From DATBGS01 sp036557885 (GTDB lineage: Bacteria > Chloroflexota > Ktedonobacteria > Ktedonobacterales > DATBGS01): DNA of 59,675 nt. Under the pieces are notes generated by a model, which did not search any database, was not told the DNA's origin, and worked only from the letters and a program-made list of their open reading frames with translations. A program made the translations under genes and the position numbers. Positions within the stretch are counted from its first letter, which is position 1; every line of letters starts with the position of its first letter. Where the stretch lies: contig DATBGS010000137.1 in NCBI GenBank assembly GCA_036557885.1, positions 1 to 59,675 on the forward strand, read 5' to 3'. Of the stretch, positions 46,601 to 54,512 are shown piece after piece.

Positions 46601-46874
46601 TGTGCAATCGCTTGGTTTTAAGGGAGCCAGCACCCCTGCACTCTCAACATTGCATACCGCCTTGAAAAGCCTGGAGAAAGAGGCATTCGAGCAGGTACTG
46701 GAAACCTGGATTCAACAAGTCCTGGGCAACGAGCGGGAGGTGTTCATCAATCAGAACTGGCTCGTTGAGAGCTTCCACAAGAGCACCCTGCCTGGGGCGC
46801 GGGTGATTGAAGGATATCCTTACGAAATGAAGCAGATGCTGCGCCATCGTGGATTAAACTGTCCAGATTCCTGA
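43647..46874 (+). CDS. XRE-NB-ARC-TPR (STAND) protein with ISAs1 transposase domain at its C-terminus
   Basis: A 1075-residue protein. Residues 8-62 are an XRE helix-turn-helix (FGDMLKTARRRQRFTQGQLA). Residues about 85-330 are NB-ARC with Walker A GLGGLGKT near 124-131, Walker B GWLLIGDN and the GLPLALDQAG motif. About eight kinesin-light-chain-type TPRs of 42 residues (ending LGPxHP) fill 500-870. After a 13-residue repeat (886-920), residues 931-1040 match the N-terminal domain of ISAs1-family transposases (SLVTAFAGVPDRRSAQGQRH, then LSTLHTALKSLEKEAFEQVL). The catalytic DDE part is missing. This looks like a read-through after IS insertion, though the frame stays open. ATG at 43647 follows GGAAGGATC. 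Confidence 0.82.
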   Translation: MIDLRATSFGDMLKTARRRQRFTQGQLAARVGVHLNTLGAWERGDYLPTTRGLVLELAQHLRLGEMDTRQLLEASLTGLSPHWTVPYPRNPFFTGREDLLERLHALLSPKQSGVLPRSYALSGLGGLGKTQLALEYAYRHALDYSAVFWLAAETPDTLLASLQRIAEALTLREWQDAEQRMVVLTVQHWLNTHRGWLLIGDNVEDVDLLQSVLPSTRQGAILLTTHSQALSTLAEVLEVPPMSREEGAALLLRRAKHLRVLPTQDRHPILVQATPADRALATDLVTALDGLPLALDQAGAYLEETGCSIADYLQRYAQNRVPLLARRGAAAGAHPTSVAATLLLAVEQVQQVHRAAKDLLWLCSFLHSEAIPEELLSIGAPHLGPVLSPVVSDSLEFDLLLAALRRFSLVTRYPETHTLALHRLVQMVLRDQMDPATTRLWSERAIRAVNAAFPPVEFATWAQAERCLPHALACLALLERRGNAPPETIELLYKTGSYLLARGRYREAESLLVQAVTLAEAQYGAEQAAMVPLLVQLGMLRRHQARYDQAAALLHRALSLGEQHLGPNHPQIAKTLGELAELYWLQGNYTLAAQFGQRALALVEQQRGPEHPETAAALNSLATFRNEQGRYAEAEVLCRRALDIFERQLGPTHPQTAETLDNLAHVALDRGNVEQAAPIFQQVLTLREQLLGPEHPLTARSLNNLALAYYKQAHYNKALTMLLRALEISEQQLGPDHPETALCLHNLATVYRVQERFAEALPLYTRALAVDERLLGPNHPMLAFPLNQLALLYCATEEYEQAEVNGERALRLRRTQLGADHPLTAISLATLATIYRAQGKEAEALMLSQQALAIYERSLGPDHPSTLQVRKDADGGEHATCSPSVCSVLDSSERVEQVRSVLNSSEHQEQVRSVLDSDANRCTEPAPTQESSLVTAFAGVPDRRSAQGQRHPLPAVLMLLTAALLSDAKTLRGVARWGRSQPPEVVQSLGFKGASTPALSTLHTALKSLEKEAFEQVLETWIQQVLGNEREVFINQNWLVESFHKSTLPGARVIEGYPYEMKQMLRHRGLNCPDS
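46303..46406 (+). repeat. 39-bp in-frame tandem repeat in the STAND gene
   Basis: Two full 39-bp units (46303-46341, 46342-46380) and a partial third, each beginning GTTCGGTTCTC and encoding VRSVLDSSERVEQ-like 13-residue units. They sit exactly between the TPR block and the transposase-like part. Confidence 0.85.
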
Positions 46875-46967
46875 TAATTCGCACCAATCTTCGAACGTGT
46901 TTCTTGGCGCGAAAGCCCCTCTGTTCGAAGATATATGCAAAAAGTGTTCGAAGATTGGTGCGAATTA
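46875..46967. repeat. 22-bp inverted repeat after the STAND/transposase frame
   Basis: TAATTCGCACCAATCTTCGA plus AC (46875-46896) is exactly inverted at 46946-46967, around a 49-nt centre that contains a third GTTCGAAG word (46923-46930). It may be the end of the decayed ISAs1-like element, a MITE or a terminator. Confidence 0.65.
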
Positions 46968-47124
46968 CCAGAAAAGGCGGGTACTGTGGTGGCTACTTCC
47001 CAGATCCGGCGGCGAACAAGCAGGTTTGCCAGGGCATCTGAGTGTGGTGAGGGGATGTAGCTCTGCCTGGTAAGTGCCTCTCGTGATGCCCAAGTGAAAA
47101 GCGCAGACCAGGAGTACGTATGTG

Positions 47125-47176
47125 TAGCGCCAGCGTCTCGCCGACCAGAGGTGGGGCCGACGAGACGCTGGCGCTA
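47125..47176. repeat. 16-bp perfect hairpin in the spacer after CPBP
   Basis: TAGCGCCAGCGTCTCG pairs with CGAGACGCTGGCGCTA around a 20-nt loop. It lies 19 bases past the CPBP stop (minus strand) and could end that transcript. The rest of the 46968-47194 spacer holds no gene. Confidence 0.55.
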
Positions 47177-47194
47177 TGGGAACAACGCTTGCCA

Positions 47195-48196
47195 CTATAC
47201 CGATTTCAGCTGCGTACCGCTAGAGGGGCCTCCAGCCACCAGGTCGGCGCAGGCCGGCTCCCTGCCACCACCAACGCTCGTCCTCGTCCGCAAAGACGGA
47301 CTTTGCGGCGGCCATTGGGGAAGCTTCGCTTCCCCAATGGCCGCCGCGAGAAGCGGTTTCACCTGCCCAGGGGCCGCCGCCCCTTTGGCAACGCGCGCCA
47401 ACTGACGGAAGGCCAGCAGCGTCAGCACCGTGAAGAGCAGGGCCTGTGCTACATGCAGCCAGAACCAGCCATCGGCCCCCGTTTCCCAAATCACCCGCCG
47501 CCCGGCGTCATAGGGCCAGACAAAGATCAGGAAGGTCAGGTCGGTGATCATATGGGCCGGAATACCGGGTAGGATCGACTTGGTGATGTAGGCCCCCGCA
47601 CCAATCGCCACTCCCGCCAAAAAGTACACAAATAGCTTGGGCAAAAAGAACCCTTGCGTCAGGTGCGCAAGCGCAAACAGCAGCGCCGAGAGCAAGACAG
47701 GGGCTGCCGGACCGCGAAACGTCCGTTCCAGAATGCTCTGGCAATAGCCTCGAAAAGCGGCCTCCTCTGAGACCGGCGAAACCAGCGCGATCATCACGAT
47801 CGTCAGTGCGCTGGTCAACAGCGGGTAGCGCGAGAAATCTGGCAGGGCGGTATTTGGCGCCATCTTAAAGAGGCTAAACATCACGATCCAATACCCGGCC
47901 AGTGCGACCGTGGAGAGCACGCCGGTCAGCATGGTCCAGGCCAACACTTGCCTGGATACTGGCTTCGCGCGCAACAATTGGCGCCGCGCCTGGGCAGTGC
48001 TGCTCGGCCATCCCTTGCCGCTGAGATACTGCCAGATCAGCCACAACACCACCGCCATCATCGGGACGGACCACGGAATCGCCGGGCTGAGCATCAGATT
48101 GCCGGTATTCAGCACGCCCCAGATGCCCTGAGCGCATACCAGGATCAGAAAGGCCAGCATGGTGGCCCGCGCCACCGCCAAAATCCGCTTCGACAT
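47195..48196 (-). CDS. CPBP-family intramembrane metalloprotease
   Basis: A 333-residue membrane protein of the CAAX protease/bacteriocin-processing family (Abi). Several membrane spans are visible from residue 5 (AVARATMLAFLILVCAQGIW) onward. The active-site motifs are SEEAAFRGY near 160-170, the His motif ALAHLTQG and a third block IPAHMITDL. Substrates of such proteases are prenylated or small membrane proteins; here unknown. ATG at 48196 has GGAGG eleven bases upstream. The last 45 or so residues (after QLARVAKG) are low quality and overlap strong palindromes, so the original end may have been altered. Confidence 0.85.
   Translation of the reverse strand: MSKRILAVARATMLAFLILVCAQGIWGVLNTGNLMLSPAIPWSVPMMAVVLWLIWQYLSGKGWPSSTAQARRQLLRAKPVSRQVLAWTMLTGVLSTVALAGYWIVMFSLFKMAPNTALPDFSRYPLLTSALTIVMIALVSPVSEEAAFRGYCQSILERTFRGPAAPVLLSALLFALAHLTQGFFLPKLFVYFLAGVAIGAGAYITKSILPGIPAHMITDLTFLIFVWPYDAGRRVIWETGADGWFWLHVAQALLFTVLTLLAFRQLARVAKGAAAPGQVKPLLAAAIGEAKLPQWPPQSPSLRTRTSVGGGREPACADLVAGGPSSGTQLKSV
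47305..47347. repeat. 20-bp perfect hairpin inside the end of the CPBP gene
   Basis: GCGGCGGCCATTGGGGAAGC and its exact inverse with a 3-nt loop. A smaller hairpin (CCGCAAAG/CTTTGCGG) abuts it on the left. Such palindromes within a coding end suggest an inserted repeat element. Confidence 0.7.
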
Positions 48197-48383
48197 AGGG
48201 GGTATCCTCCTTTGTTCCTGGGCAAAGCCCAGCACTTCATCTAGTGCAAGCATAGCCGCAAACACGCAGGGGGAGAGAGTGCGCAAAGCGCTATCTTCGG
48301 GAGCCGAAGCGACTATCTTGCCCAGGCGCCCCCTGGCCGATCTTCCTATGTCGATTGATTCATCTGCTGTGTCGAAAGAGCGA

Positions 48384-48412
48384 TTGTTTTGGGCGCCCCT
48401 TTCGTGTATGCT
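48384..48412 (+). promoter_or_regulatory. Promoter candidate for the two-component operon
   Basis: TTGTTT and TATGCT with a 17-nt spacer, 62 bases before the kinase ATG. The match is moderate. It lies in the divergent gap with the CPBP gene. Confidence 0.4.
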
Positions 48413-48473
48413 CTGAAAAGAAAAGAACCGCCTCGCGGATCCATCCAACCACCCATGGAAAGGAGGCAGCCGC

Positions 48474-49820
48474 ATGAGTCAGCGCCGACCTCAAAAATTC
48501 TGGTGGCTCGCGCCTCAACCTTTTGATTGGGTATCGTCCGCCCTCTACCTGAGCATCCTTCTTCTGGTTTGCTTGAAACTAGGCATGCGCTGCCCCTGTG
48601 TCTCACAAGCAGTTGCGCTCGGACTGACGGCAACCATCACCGGTATCCTGCTCACCCTGCTGGCAATTGATCGCGTGGAATATGCCCGCTATAGCACGCA
48701 AACCCCCAGAAAGCCCGCCATCGCCTTGTTGCTGACCCGTATGCTCTTGATTGAAGTGGTCATCCTGCTGGAGCCGCTGTACTTCGTGCCCTTTAACTAC
48801 GCGGTCATCTTGTATCTGATCCCACCCTATCTTGCCACGCACTACTTTGGCAGCCGCACCGGCACCTGGATCACCCTCCTGGCCGGTGCGCTCTACGTCG
48901 GCCAAGAAACGCTGTATTCCCTCCATCCTGAAACGTTCTCTCTCGGCACCACCACGCTCACTGTGCCCCCCTGGTACAACAACCCGCTGCAAATCTTCCT
49001 GACCATCATCTTTTGCCTGGCCCTGGTCTTTTTGCTGACCATGGCCCGCGTCGTCTCCCAGGAGCAGGCGAGCCGTGCACATACTGAGCAGTTGCTGAAA
49101 GAGCTGGCCCGCTCACATCAGCAGCTCAGCCTCTACGCCGAACAGGTTGCCGAGCTGGCGACCATCAAAGAACGTACTCGTATTGCGCGCGATATCCACG
49201 ATAGCCTGGGCCACGCCCTGATCGCCATAACAGTGCAGTTGGAAAAAGCGCTGGTCTACTTTGAACAACAGCCCCAGGAAGCCATCCAGGCCGTCAGTGC
49301 CGCAAAACAGGTAGCGAAAGCGGCGCTGGGCGAGGTGCGGAGTTCAGTGCGCGCACTCCGGCTCATACCACCGGATTTTTCCTGCACCGAAAGCATCGCT
49401 TTGCTGGTCCAGCAGTTGCGCACCGGCCACCTCATGGTTGAATACTCGGCAGAGGGCGACGAAGCTGCCTTTTCCCAGCCAGTGCGCCTGACCCTCTACC
49501 GTGTGGCCCAGGAGGGCTTCACCAATATCCAAAAGCATGCCCAAGCGGCACAGGTACAGATTGACCTCCACTTTGATGAGCAAGAAGCCCGCCTGCACAT
49601 TCAGGACAACGGCTGTGGCTTTGAGGACACCACCATCAGACTACGGGCGGCAGCAGGCGCAGATGGCTATGGGTTGCCCGGCATGCGGGAACGGCTGGAG
49701 TTGGTCGGCGGACACCTGCGCGTGGAAAGCCACCCCGGCCAGGGCACCACCCTGAGGGCCTCGGTCCCCAGGGTCCAGCCGATTGCTCCGAGCCTCGCAA
49801 AGGAGGGGCACAGTGACTGA
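48474..49820 (+). CDS. Membrane sensor histidine kinase (NarX/DesK-type)
   Basis: A 448-residue sensor kinase. Five or six membrane spans occupy residues 15-190 with no large extracellular domain. A coiled linker leads to the HisKA_3 dimerisation domain ERTRIARDIHDSLGHALIAI with the phospho-accepting His at 242. The ATPase domain shows LTLYRVAQEGFTNIQKHAQA, DNGCGFEDT and GYGLPGMRERLELVGGHLRV. It should phosphorylate the response regulator encoded next, with which it overlaps by eight bases. AAAGGAGGC precedes the ATG. The signal is unknown. Confidence 0.92.
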   Translation: MSQRRPQKFWWLAPQPFDWVSSALYLSILLLVCLKLGMRCPCVSQAVALGLTATITGILLTLLAIDRVEYARYSTQTPRKPAIALLLTRMLLIEVVILLEPLYFVPFNYAVILYLIPPYLATHYFGSRTGTWITLLAGALYVGQETLYSLHPETFSLGTTTLTVPPWYNNPLQIFLTIIFCLALVFLLTMARVVSQEQASRAHTEQLLKELARSHQQLSLYAEQVAELATIKERTRIARDIHDSLGHALIAITVQLEKALVYFEQQPQEAIQAVSAAKQVAKAALGEVRSSVRALRLIPPDFSCTESIALLVQQLRTGHLMVEYSAEGDEAAFSQPVRLTLYRVAQEGFTNIQKHAQAAQVQIDLHFDEQEARLHIQDNGCGFEDTTIRLRAAAGADGYGLPGMRERLELVGGHLRVESHPGQGTTLRASVPRVQPIAPSLAKEGHSD

Positions 49821-50526
49821 AAGACCGGCGTCCCCCGTGCGGGTATTGGTGGTCGACGACCAGCAATTAGTGCGCGATGGCATTGTCTCGCTGCTCCAGA
49901 TCCAGAATGGCATCGAAGTCATTGGCACCGCCACCAACGGGCAAGAAGCGCTCGAACACGCCCTCGCCCGTCAACCCGATGTCATCTTAATGGACGTGCG
50001 TATGCCTATCATGGATGGAGTGACCGCCACGCGGCACATACGCCAGCAGGTTCCCACCTGCCATATCCTCGTGCTCACCACCTTTGACGATGACGATTAC
50101 GTCCGCGAGGCATTACAGGCTGGGGCGCAGGGCTACTTGCTGAAAGATCTTCCCGCCTCAGACCTGGCAAAAGCCGTTCAGGCTGCCGCGCAAGGCATCT
50201 ACCTGCTTGATCCCTCCATTGTTGGCAAAGTCATTAGCGCCTTAAACGCCTCAGAGCGTCAGGCCGCAAGCCCGCCAACGCCTGCTCCTGGCTCTGGAGA
50301 GCCTGCGTCCAGGCCATCCGGCGCGGCCCACAGCGCCGAACTGACCAACCGCGAGATCGAGGTGCTGCGCCTGATCGCCACAGGCGCAACGAACCGCGAA
50401 ATTGCCGAGCGCCTGGTAATTAGCGAGGGGACCGTGAAAAACCATATCTCAAACATGTTCAGCCGCTTAGGACTGCGTGATCGCACCCAGGCCGTCATGT
50501 ATGCCCGCGAGCGCGGCCTGCTGTGA
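49813..50526 (+). CDS. NarL/FixJ-family response regulator
   Basis: A 237-residue regulator. The receiver domain begins VRVLVVDDQQLVRDGIVSLL and has the acceptor Asp in DVILMDVRMP; TTFDDDDYV and KDLPASDLAKAVQAA complete it. After a Pro/Ser linker the LuxR-type helix-turn-helix reads LTNREIEVLRLIATGATNRE and GTVKNHISNMFSRLGL. The GTG at 49813 is chosen because AGGAGGGG lies six bases upstream and it keeps the receiver start at the usual place. Forms one operon with the kinase. Confidence 0.92.
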   Translation: MTERPASPVRVLVVDDQQLVRDGIVSLLQIQNGIEVIGTATNGQEALEHALARQPDVILMDVRMPIMDGVTATRHIRQQVPTCHILVLTTFDDDDYVREALQAGAQGYLLKDLPASDLAKAVQAAAQGIYLLDPSIVGKVISALNASERQAASPPTPAPGSGEPASRPSGAAHSAELTNREIEVLRLIATGATNREIAERLVISEGTVKNHISNMFSRLGLRDRTQAVMYARERGLL

Positions 50527-51047
50527 AACACCTCAGGACTTCGCAGAAGCTCGCCGCCCAGATCACCTCACCCAGGCCAACGCCTCCTCGGTATAAGAGG
50601 CAAAGCGCCGAATCTGGCGAGCGGCGTTGATCTATGCTGGCTACTTTCTTCATCCGAACGAAATTAAGGGGTATCGAGCACAATTGAACAGTTATTTGTG
50701 TCCGATATATAAAGTAGCCAGCACAGGGCTATCGTCCCCAGCGAGGTGACCAGGAACAGCCACCCCAGACTATTGCGGGCCACACTCTTGCTGTGATAGA
50801 CTCGCTCAGAGTAGATGCGGCGTCTTCTGGAGGGAAGTCTGATCGGGTGGCACATCCCCGGTTAGGGACACGCTCCAAAGCCCCCAAGACCTGTGGCAGG
50901 CTCCAGGCACCGAGGTCGTCCTCCTGGGCATCCCCACAGAAACGGTTTGCCGCCAGGGGCGGGGCCAGGGTGCCTCCTGGCTGACTCCGGGTTCATCGTG
51001 GCAAAGTGAACACCAACGGCTGTCTCAGAGTGAGAGGAGGTAAATTC
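50527..51047. other. Spacer with inverted repeat and possible membrane-protein remnant
   Basis: A 13-bp inverted repeat (TGCTGGCTACTTT at 50635-50647, inverse at 50711-50723) frames a 63-nt centre. On the minus strand the frame SVARNSLGWLFLVTSLGTIA then LCWLLYI resembles a membrane segment of a lost gene. The AGAGGAGG ribosome site for the next gene is at 51033-51040. No promoter pair was clear. Confidence 0.4.
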
Positions 51048-53381
51048 ATGAGTGCTCGCGCCGTCCATCCCCACAGCTCGCATTGGGGCGTCTTTGAGGC
51101 CGAAGTCGAAGATGGTCAGGTGGTGTTCGTTCATCCCTACCCCTACGACGCCCATCCTTCCGAAATTTTAGCCAACATTCCGGGCAGCGTCCGGCATCCG
51201 ACGCGCATTAGCCAGCCGATGATACGGGCCGGGTGGCTCGATCACGGGGCTGGGCCAAGCACCAAGCGAGGCAAGGAACCTTTTGTGCCGGTAAGCTGGG
51301 AAACCGCGACGGACTTGCTTGCCGCTGAACTTCGGCGCGTCATCGAGCAGCACGGGTCGCAGGCAATCTATGGTGGCTCCTATGGGTGGGCCAGCGCCGG
51401 GCGCTTTCACCATGCGCAGAGTCAGATCCATCGCTTCCTTAATGGGCTGGGCGGCTACACCTACTCTGTGCACAGCTACAGCGTGGGCGCCGCCGAGGTG
51501 ATTTTTCCGCACGTCTTCGGCAGTTACTGGAATATGCTGCTGCGCGCGACCGCCTGGCCTACGATTGTCGAACAGACAGAACTGCTCGTCTGCTTCGGTG
51601 GGCTGCCACTCAAGAATACCGCCGTCAAGCCTGGCGGCATTGGCCGCCACCGGGTGCCGGACTATCTGCGCCGGGCCAGAGAACGCGGCGTGCAGTTTGT
51701 GCTCTTCAGCCCGCTGCGCGATGATCTGCCGGACCTGGTGCAGGCAGAGTGGCATCCGCTCCTCCCAGGGACCGATGTGGCCGTGATGTTGGCATTGGCG
51801 CATACCCTGATTACGGAGCGCCTGCACGACACCGCTTTTCTTGATCGCTACTGCGTGGGCTTCGAGCGCGTCGAGCGCTATGTGTTGGGCCAGGACGACG
51901 GCCAGCCCAAGACGCCGGAATGGGCCGAGTCCCTCTCCGAGGTTCCTGCGGAAGCCATACGCAGCCTGGCACGACGCATGGCCGCTCACAAGACTTTCAT
52001 CACGATGAGTTGGTCCTTGCAGCGCACGGAATTTGGCGAACAGGCCCCCTGGATGGGGGCCACCCTGGCGGCCATGCTGGGCCAGATTGGTCTGCCCAGT
52101 GGTGGATTCGGCTTTGGCTACTCGTCTACCTCGATGGTCGGCTCCGCGCCGCTGCGTTTCAAATTTCCCAGCCTGCCCCAGGGGAACAATGGGGTCAAGT
52201 CGTTCATTCCGGTGGCGCGCATTGCAGATATGCTCCTGCACCCAGGCGAAGCCTTTGACTATGATGGTCAACGCCTCACCTATCCTGATATTCGGCTGGT
52301 CTACTGGTGCGGGGGCAATCCCTTCCACCATCACCAGCATCTAGCGCGCTTGCGGAGCGCCTTTGAGCGCCCCGATACGATCGTCATCCACGATCCGTTC
52401 TGGACCGCTATGGCCCGCCACGCGGACATTGTGCTGCCGTGTACGATGACCCTGGAACGCAATGACATCGGCTGGAATGAAAACGACAGTACACTGGCGG
52501 CGATGCGTCAGGCGGTCGCGCCATTTGCGCAGGCGCGCAGTGATTTTGACATCTTCGCGAACCTCTCCGCCAAACTTGGCTTTGAGGACCAATTCACCGA
52601 GGGGCGTAGCGAGATGGACTGGCTGCGTCAGATGTACGATACCTGGCGCACCACCGCGAGCGAACACGGGGTGGACGTGCCCACCTTTGAGGACTTTTGG
52701 GAAGAAGGCTCTCTGGAACAAGAGTGGAGCGACGAGCACGAGGTGCTCTTCTCTGCCTTCCGTGCCGACCCAGAGCACGCGCCGCTGCCCACGCCCAGTG
52801 GGCGCATCGAACTCTTCTCGGAAACCATCCACCGCTTCGGCTATGCTGACTGTCCCGGCCATGCCACCTGGCTAGAGCCGCGTGAATGGACCAGGGGCGC
52901 GCGGGCCGAGCAGTTCCCAATTTTGCTGATTGCCAATAATCCCAGCACGCGCCTGCACAGCCAGCTTGACGTTGGCGCCACGAGTCAGGCGTCCAAAGTC
53001 CAGGGCAGAGAGCCGATTCGTCTCCATCCGACGGATGCGGCGGCACGCGGGATTGCCGAGGGAGATGTTGTTCGTGTGTTCAATGATCGCGGCAGTTGTC
53101 TTGCTGGGGCGGTGTTGAGCGAGGCGGTGCGGCCCAGGGTGGCGCAACTCTCGACGGGCGCCTGGTACGACCCGCTCGACCCGGCTGACGTGGAGGCGAT
53201 GTGTGTGCATGGAAACCCCAACGTGTTGACGATGGACCAGGGCACGTCTAGCCTGGCCCAGGGCTGCACCGGCCAACATGTGCTGGTCGAGATCGAGCGC
53301 TGGAATGGGCCGGTGCCAGAAATCAGGGTGTCCGCACCACCGCCGCTGGAGCGGCGCAACGGGATCGAACCAGCAGAGTAA
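51048..53381 (+). CDS. Molybdopterin oxidoreductase, BisC/DMSO reductase type
   Basis: A 777-residue enzyme of the DMSO reductase family. It lacks the N-terminal cysteine motif for a 4Fe-4S cluster and begins directly with SSHWGVFEAEVEDGQVVFVH, as in biotin sulfoxide, TMAO and DMSO reductases. The block VHSYSVGAAEVIFPHVFG contains the likely serine ligand of molybdenum. Cofactor-binding blocks include WSLQRTEFGEQAPWMGATLA, YWCGGNPFHHHQHLARLRSA and the C-terminal NPNVLTMDQGTSSLAQGCTG. No twin-arginine signal is seen, so it may be cytoplasmic like BisC. ATG at 51048 has GAGAGGAGG upstream; an earlier in-frame start at 51006 has none. The two-component system upstream might control it. Confidence 0.88.
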   Translation: MSARAVHPHSSHWGVFEAEVEDGQVVFVHPYPYDAHPSEILANIPGSVRHPTRISQPMIRAGWLDHGAGPSTKRGKEPFVPVSWETATDLLAAELRRVIEQHGSQAIYGGSYGWASAGRFHHAQSQIHRFLNGLGGYTYSVHSYSVGAAEVIFPHVFGSYWNMLLRATAWPTIVEQTELLVCFGGLPLKNTAVKPGGIGRHRVPDYLRRARERGVQFVLFSPLRDDLPDLVQAEWHPLLPGTDVAVMLALAHTLITERLHDTAFLDRYCVGFERVERYVLGQDDGQPKTPEWAESLSEVPAEAIRSLARRMAAHKTFITMSWSLQRTEFGEQAPWMGATLAAMLGQIGLPSGGFGFGYSSTSMVGSAPLRFKFPSLPQGNNGVKSFIPVARIADMLLHPGEAFDYDGQRLTYPDIRLVYWCGGNPFHHHQHLARLRSAFERPDTIVIHDPFWTAMARHADIVLPCTMTLERNDIGWNENDSTLAAMRQAVAPFAQARSDFDIFANLSAKLGFEDQFTEGRSEMDWLRQMYDTWRTTASEHGVDVPTFEDFWEEGSLEQEWSDEHEVLFSAFRADPEHAPLPTPSGRIELFSETIHRFGYADCPGHATWLEPREWTRGARAEQFPILLIANNPSTRLHSQLDVGATSQASKVQGREPIRLHPTDAAARGIAEGDVVRVFNDRGSCLAGAVLSEAVRPRVAQLSTGAWYDPLDPADVEAMCVHGNPNVLTMDQGTSSLAQGCTGQHVLVEIERWNGPVPEIRVSAPPPLERRNGIEPAE

Positions 53382-53555
53382 GCCTGCGCGAGCAGACCGT
53401 ACGGGGCGGAAATCCTTGCTCCCTCTTTCCAGGTGATCAAGGTGGTTAGAATCCTCGCACTCGCTGCCCTTGCCCCCAGTGAAGCACCAGCTATTTCACT
53501 GGTGGAGCGCCTGTTGCAGCTTTTCTGGGTATCCAGTTGATCGCTCTGATCGTGT

Positions 53556-54512
53556 TCATGCCATGAATGTTTGAGCGAAAAGACGAACGGCATCCAGATG
53601 GGTTTCATCAGAGTAATCAGAGAAATGGATCACGAGTTCCTGGACACCGGCCACCTCATAGGCAGCCAGGCGCTGGTGGATGGTTTCAAGGGTACCAATG
53701 AGGCCATAAGACCCGACATCTCCGGGGAAAAGGCCACCCGCCCATCTTGGGATCAGCGCCCTGGCCTGCTCATCGGTTTCACTAATGATACAGAGCGTGA
53801 GAGCTGTACGATGAATGCTCTCGTAGTCTCGTCCAACGTTCTGGCAATGCTGTTTGAGCACCGCGAACTTGCGCTCAAGTGTCACCGGATCGGCGACCAC
53901 ATTACAGACATCACCATAGCGTGCCACCAGCTTGAGCGTCACCTGCTCACCGCTTCCGGCGATCAGCAGAGGAATGCGTGGTTGCTGCACTCCTTTGGGC
54001 TGATTGATCGCGCCATGGATCTGATAATACCTTCCTTCAAAGGTGGCTTCTGGCTCCGTCCACAGAGCCAGAATCACCTGTACCGCTTCTTGTAACTGGC
54101 GCAGACGTTCGGGGCCAGCAGAAAATGCGTAGCCATAGGCGCGATAATCGGGCTGATACCAGCCTGCTCCGATACCAAAGGTGAATCGCCCATGCGAGAG
54201 GACATCGAGGGTCGAAGCCATTTTCGCTTGTAACGCCGGGTGGCGATAGCCATTGGCTGTCACCAGTTGGCCGATGCGCACCCGCTTCGTATCACGCGCC
54301 AGAGCTGCTGCCAGGGTCCAGCACTCAAAGGTCATTGCTTGTGAAGGAGGAGCGGTCAGAAAATGATCCGGGATCCAGATCGAATCATAGCCAGACTGGT
54401 CCGCTGTTTGTGCCCAGTGGGTCAGCGTTTCATACGCTTCCACCGGATCCTTGATGCCAGCCAGTTCCAGGACAAAGCCTTGAGAAAGGAAGAGGCCATA
54501 TCTGAGAGACAT
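53556..54512 (-). CDS. LLM-class F420-dependent oxidoreductase
   Basis: A 318-residue luciferase-like monooxygenase-fold enzyme. Typical blocks are LTHWAQTADQSGYDSIWIPD (residues about 30-49), VRIGQLVTANGYRHPALQAK, MASTLDVLSHGRFTFGIGAG and IPLLIAGSGEQVTLKLVARY. The close fit to F420-dependent members suggests coenzyme F420 use, which occurs in Actinobacteria and some Chloroflexota; FMN cannot be excluded. It converges with the molybdoenzyme gene. The ribosome site before ATG 54512 is weak (AAAGAG). Confidence 0.88.
   Translation of the reverse strand: MSLRYGLFLSQGFVLELAGIKDPVEAYETLTHWAQTADQSGYDSIWIPDHFLTAPPSQAMTFECWTLAAALARDTKRVRIGQLVTANGYRHPALQAKMASTLDVLSHGRFTFGIGAGWYQPDYRAYGYAFSAGPERLRQLQEAVQVILALWTEPEATFEGRYYQIHGAINQPKGVQQPRIPLLIAGSGEQVTLKLVARYGDVCNVVADPVTLERKFAVLKQHCQNVGRDYESIHRTALTLCIISETDEQARALIPRWAGGLFPGDVGSYGLIGTLETIHQRLAAYEVAGVQELVIHFSDYSDETHLDAVRLFAQTFMA

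Noticed and set aside
51168..52340. Minus-strand open frame of 390 codons within the molybdoenzyme gene
   Set aside because: It lies opposite a highly conserved enzyme and has no recognisable domain.
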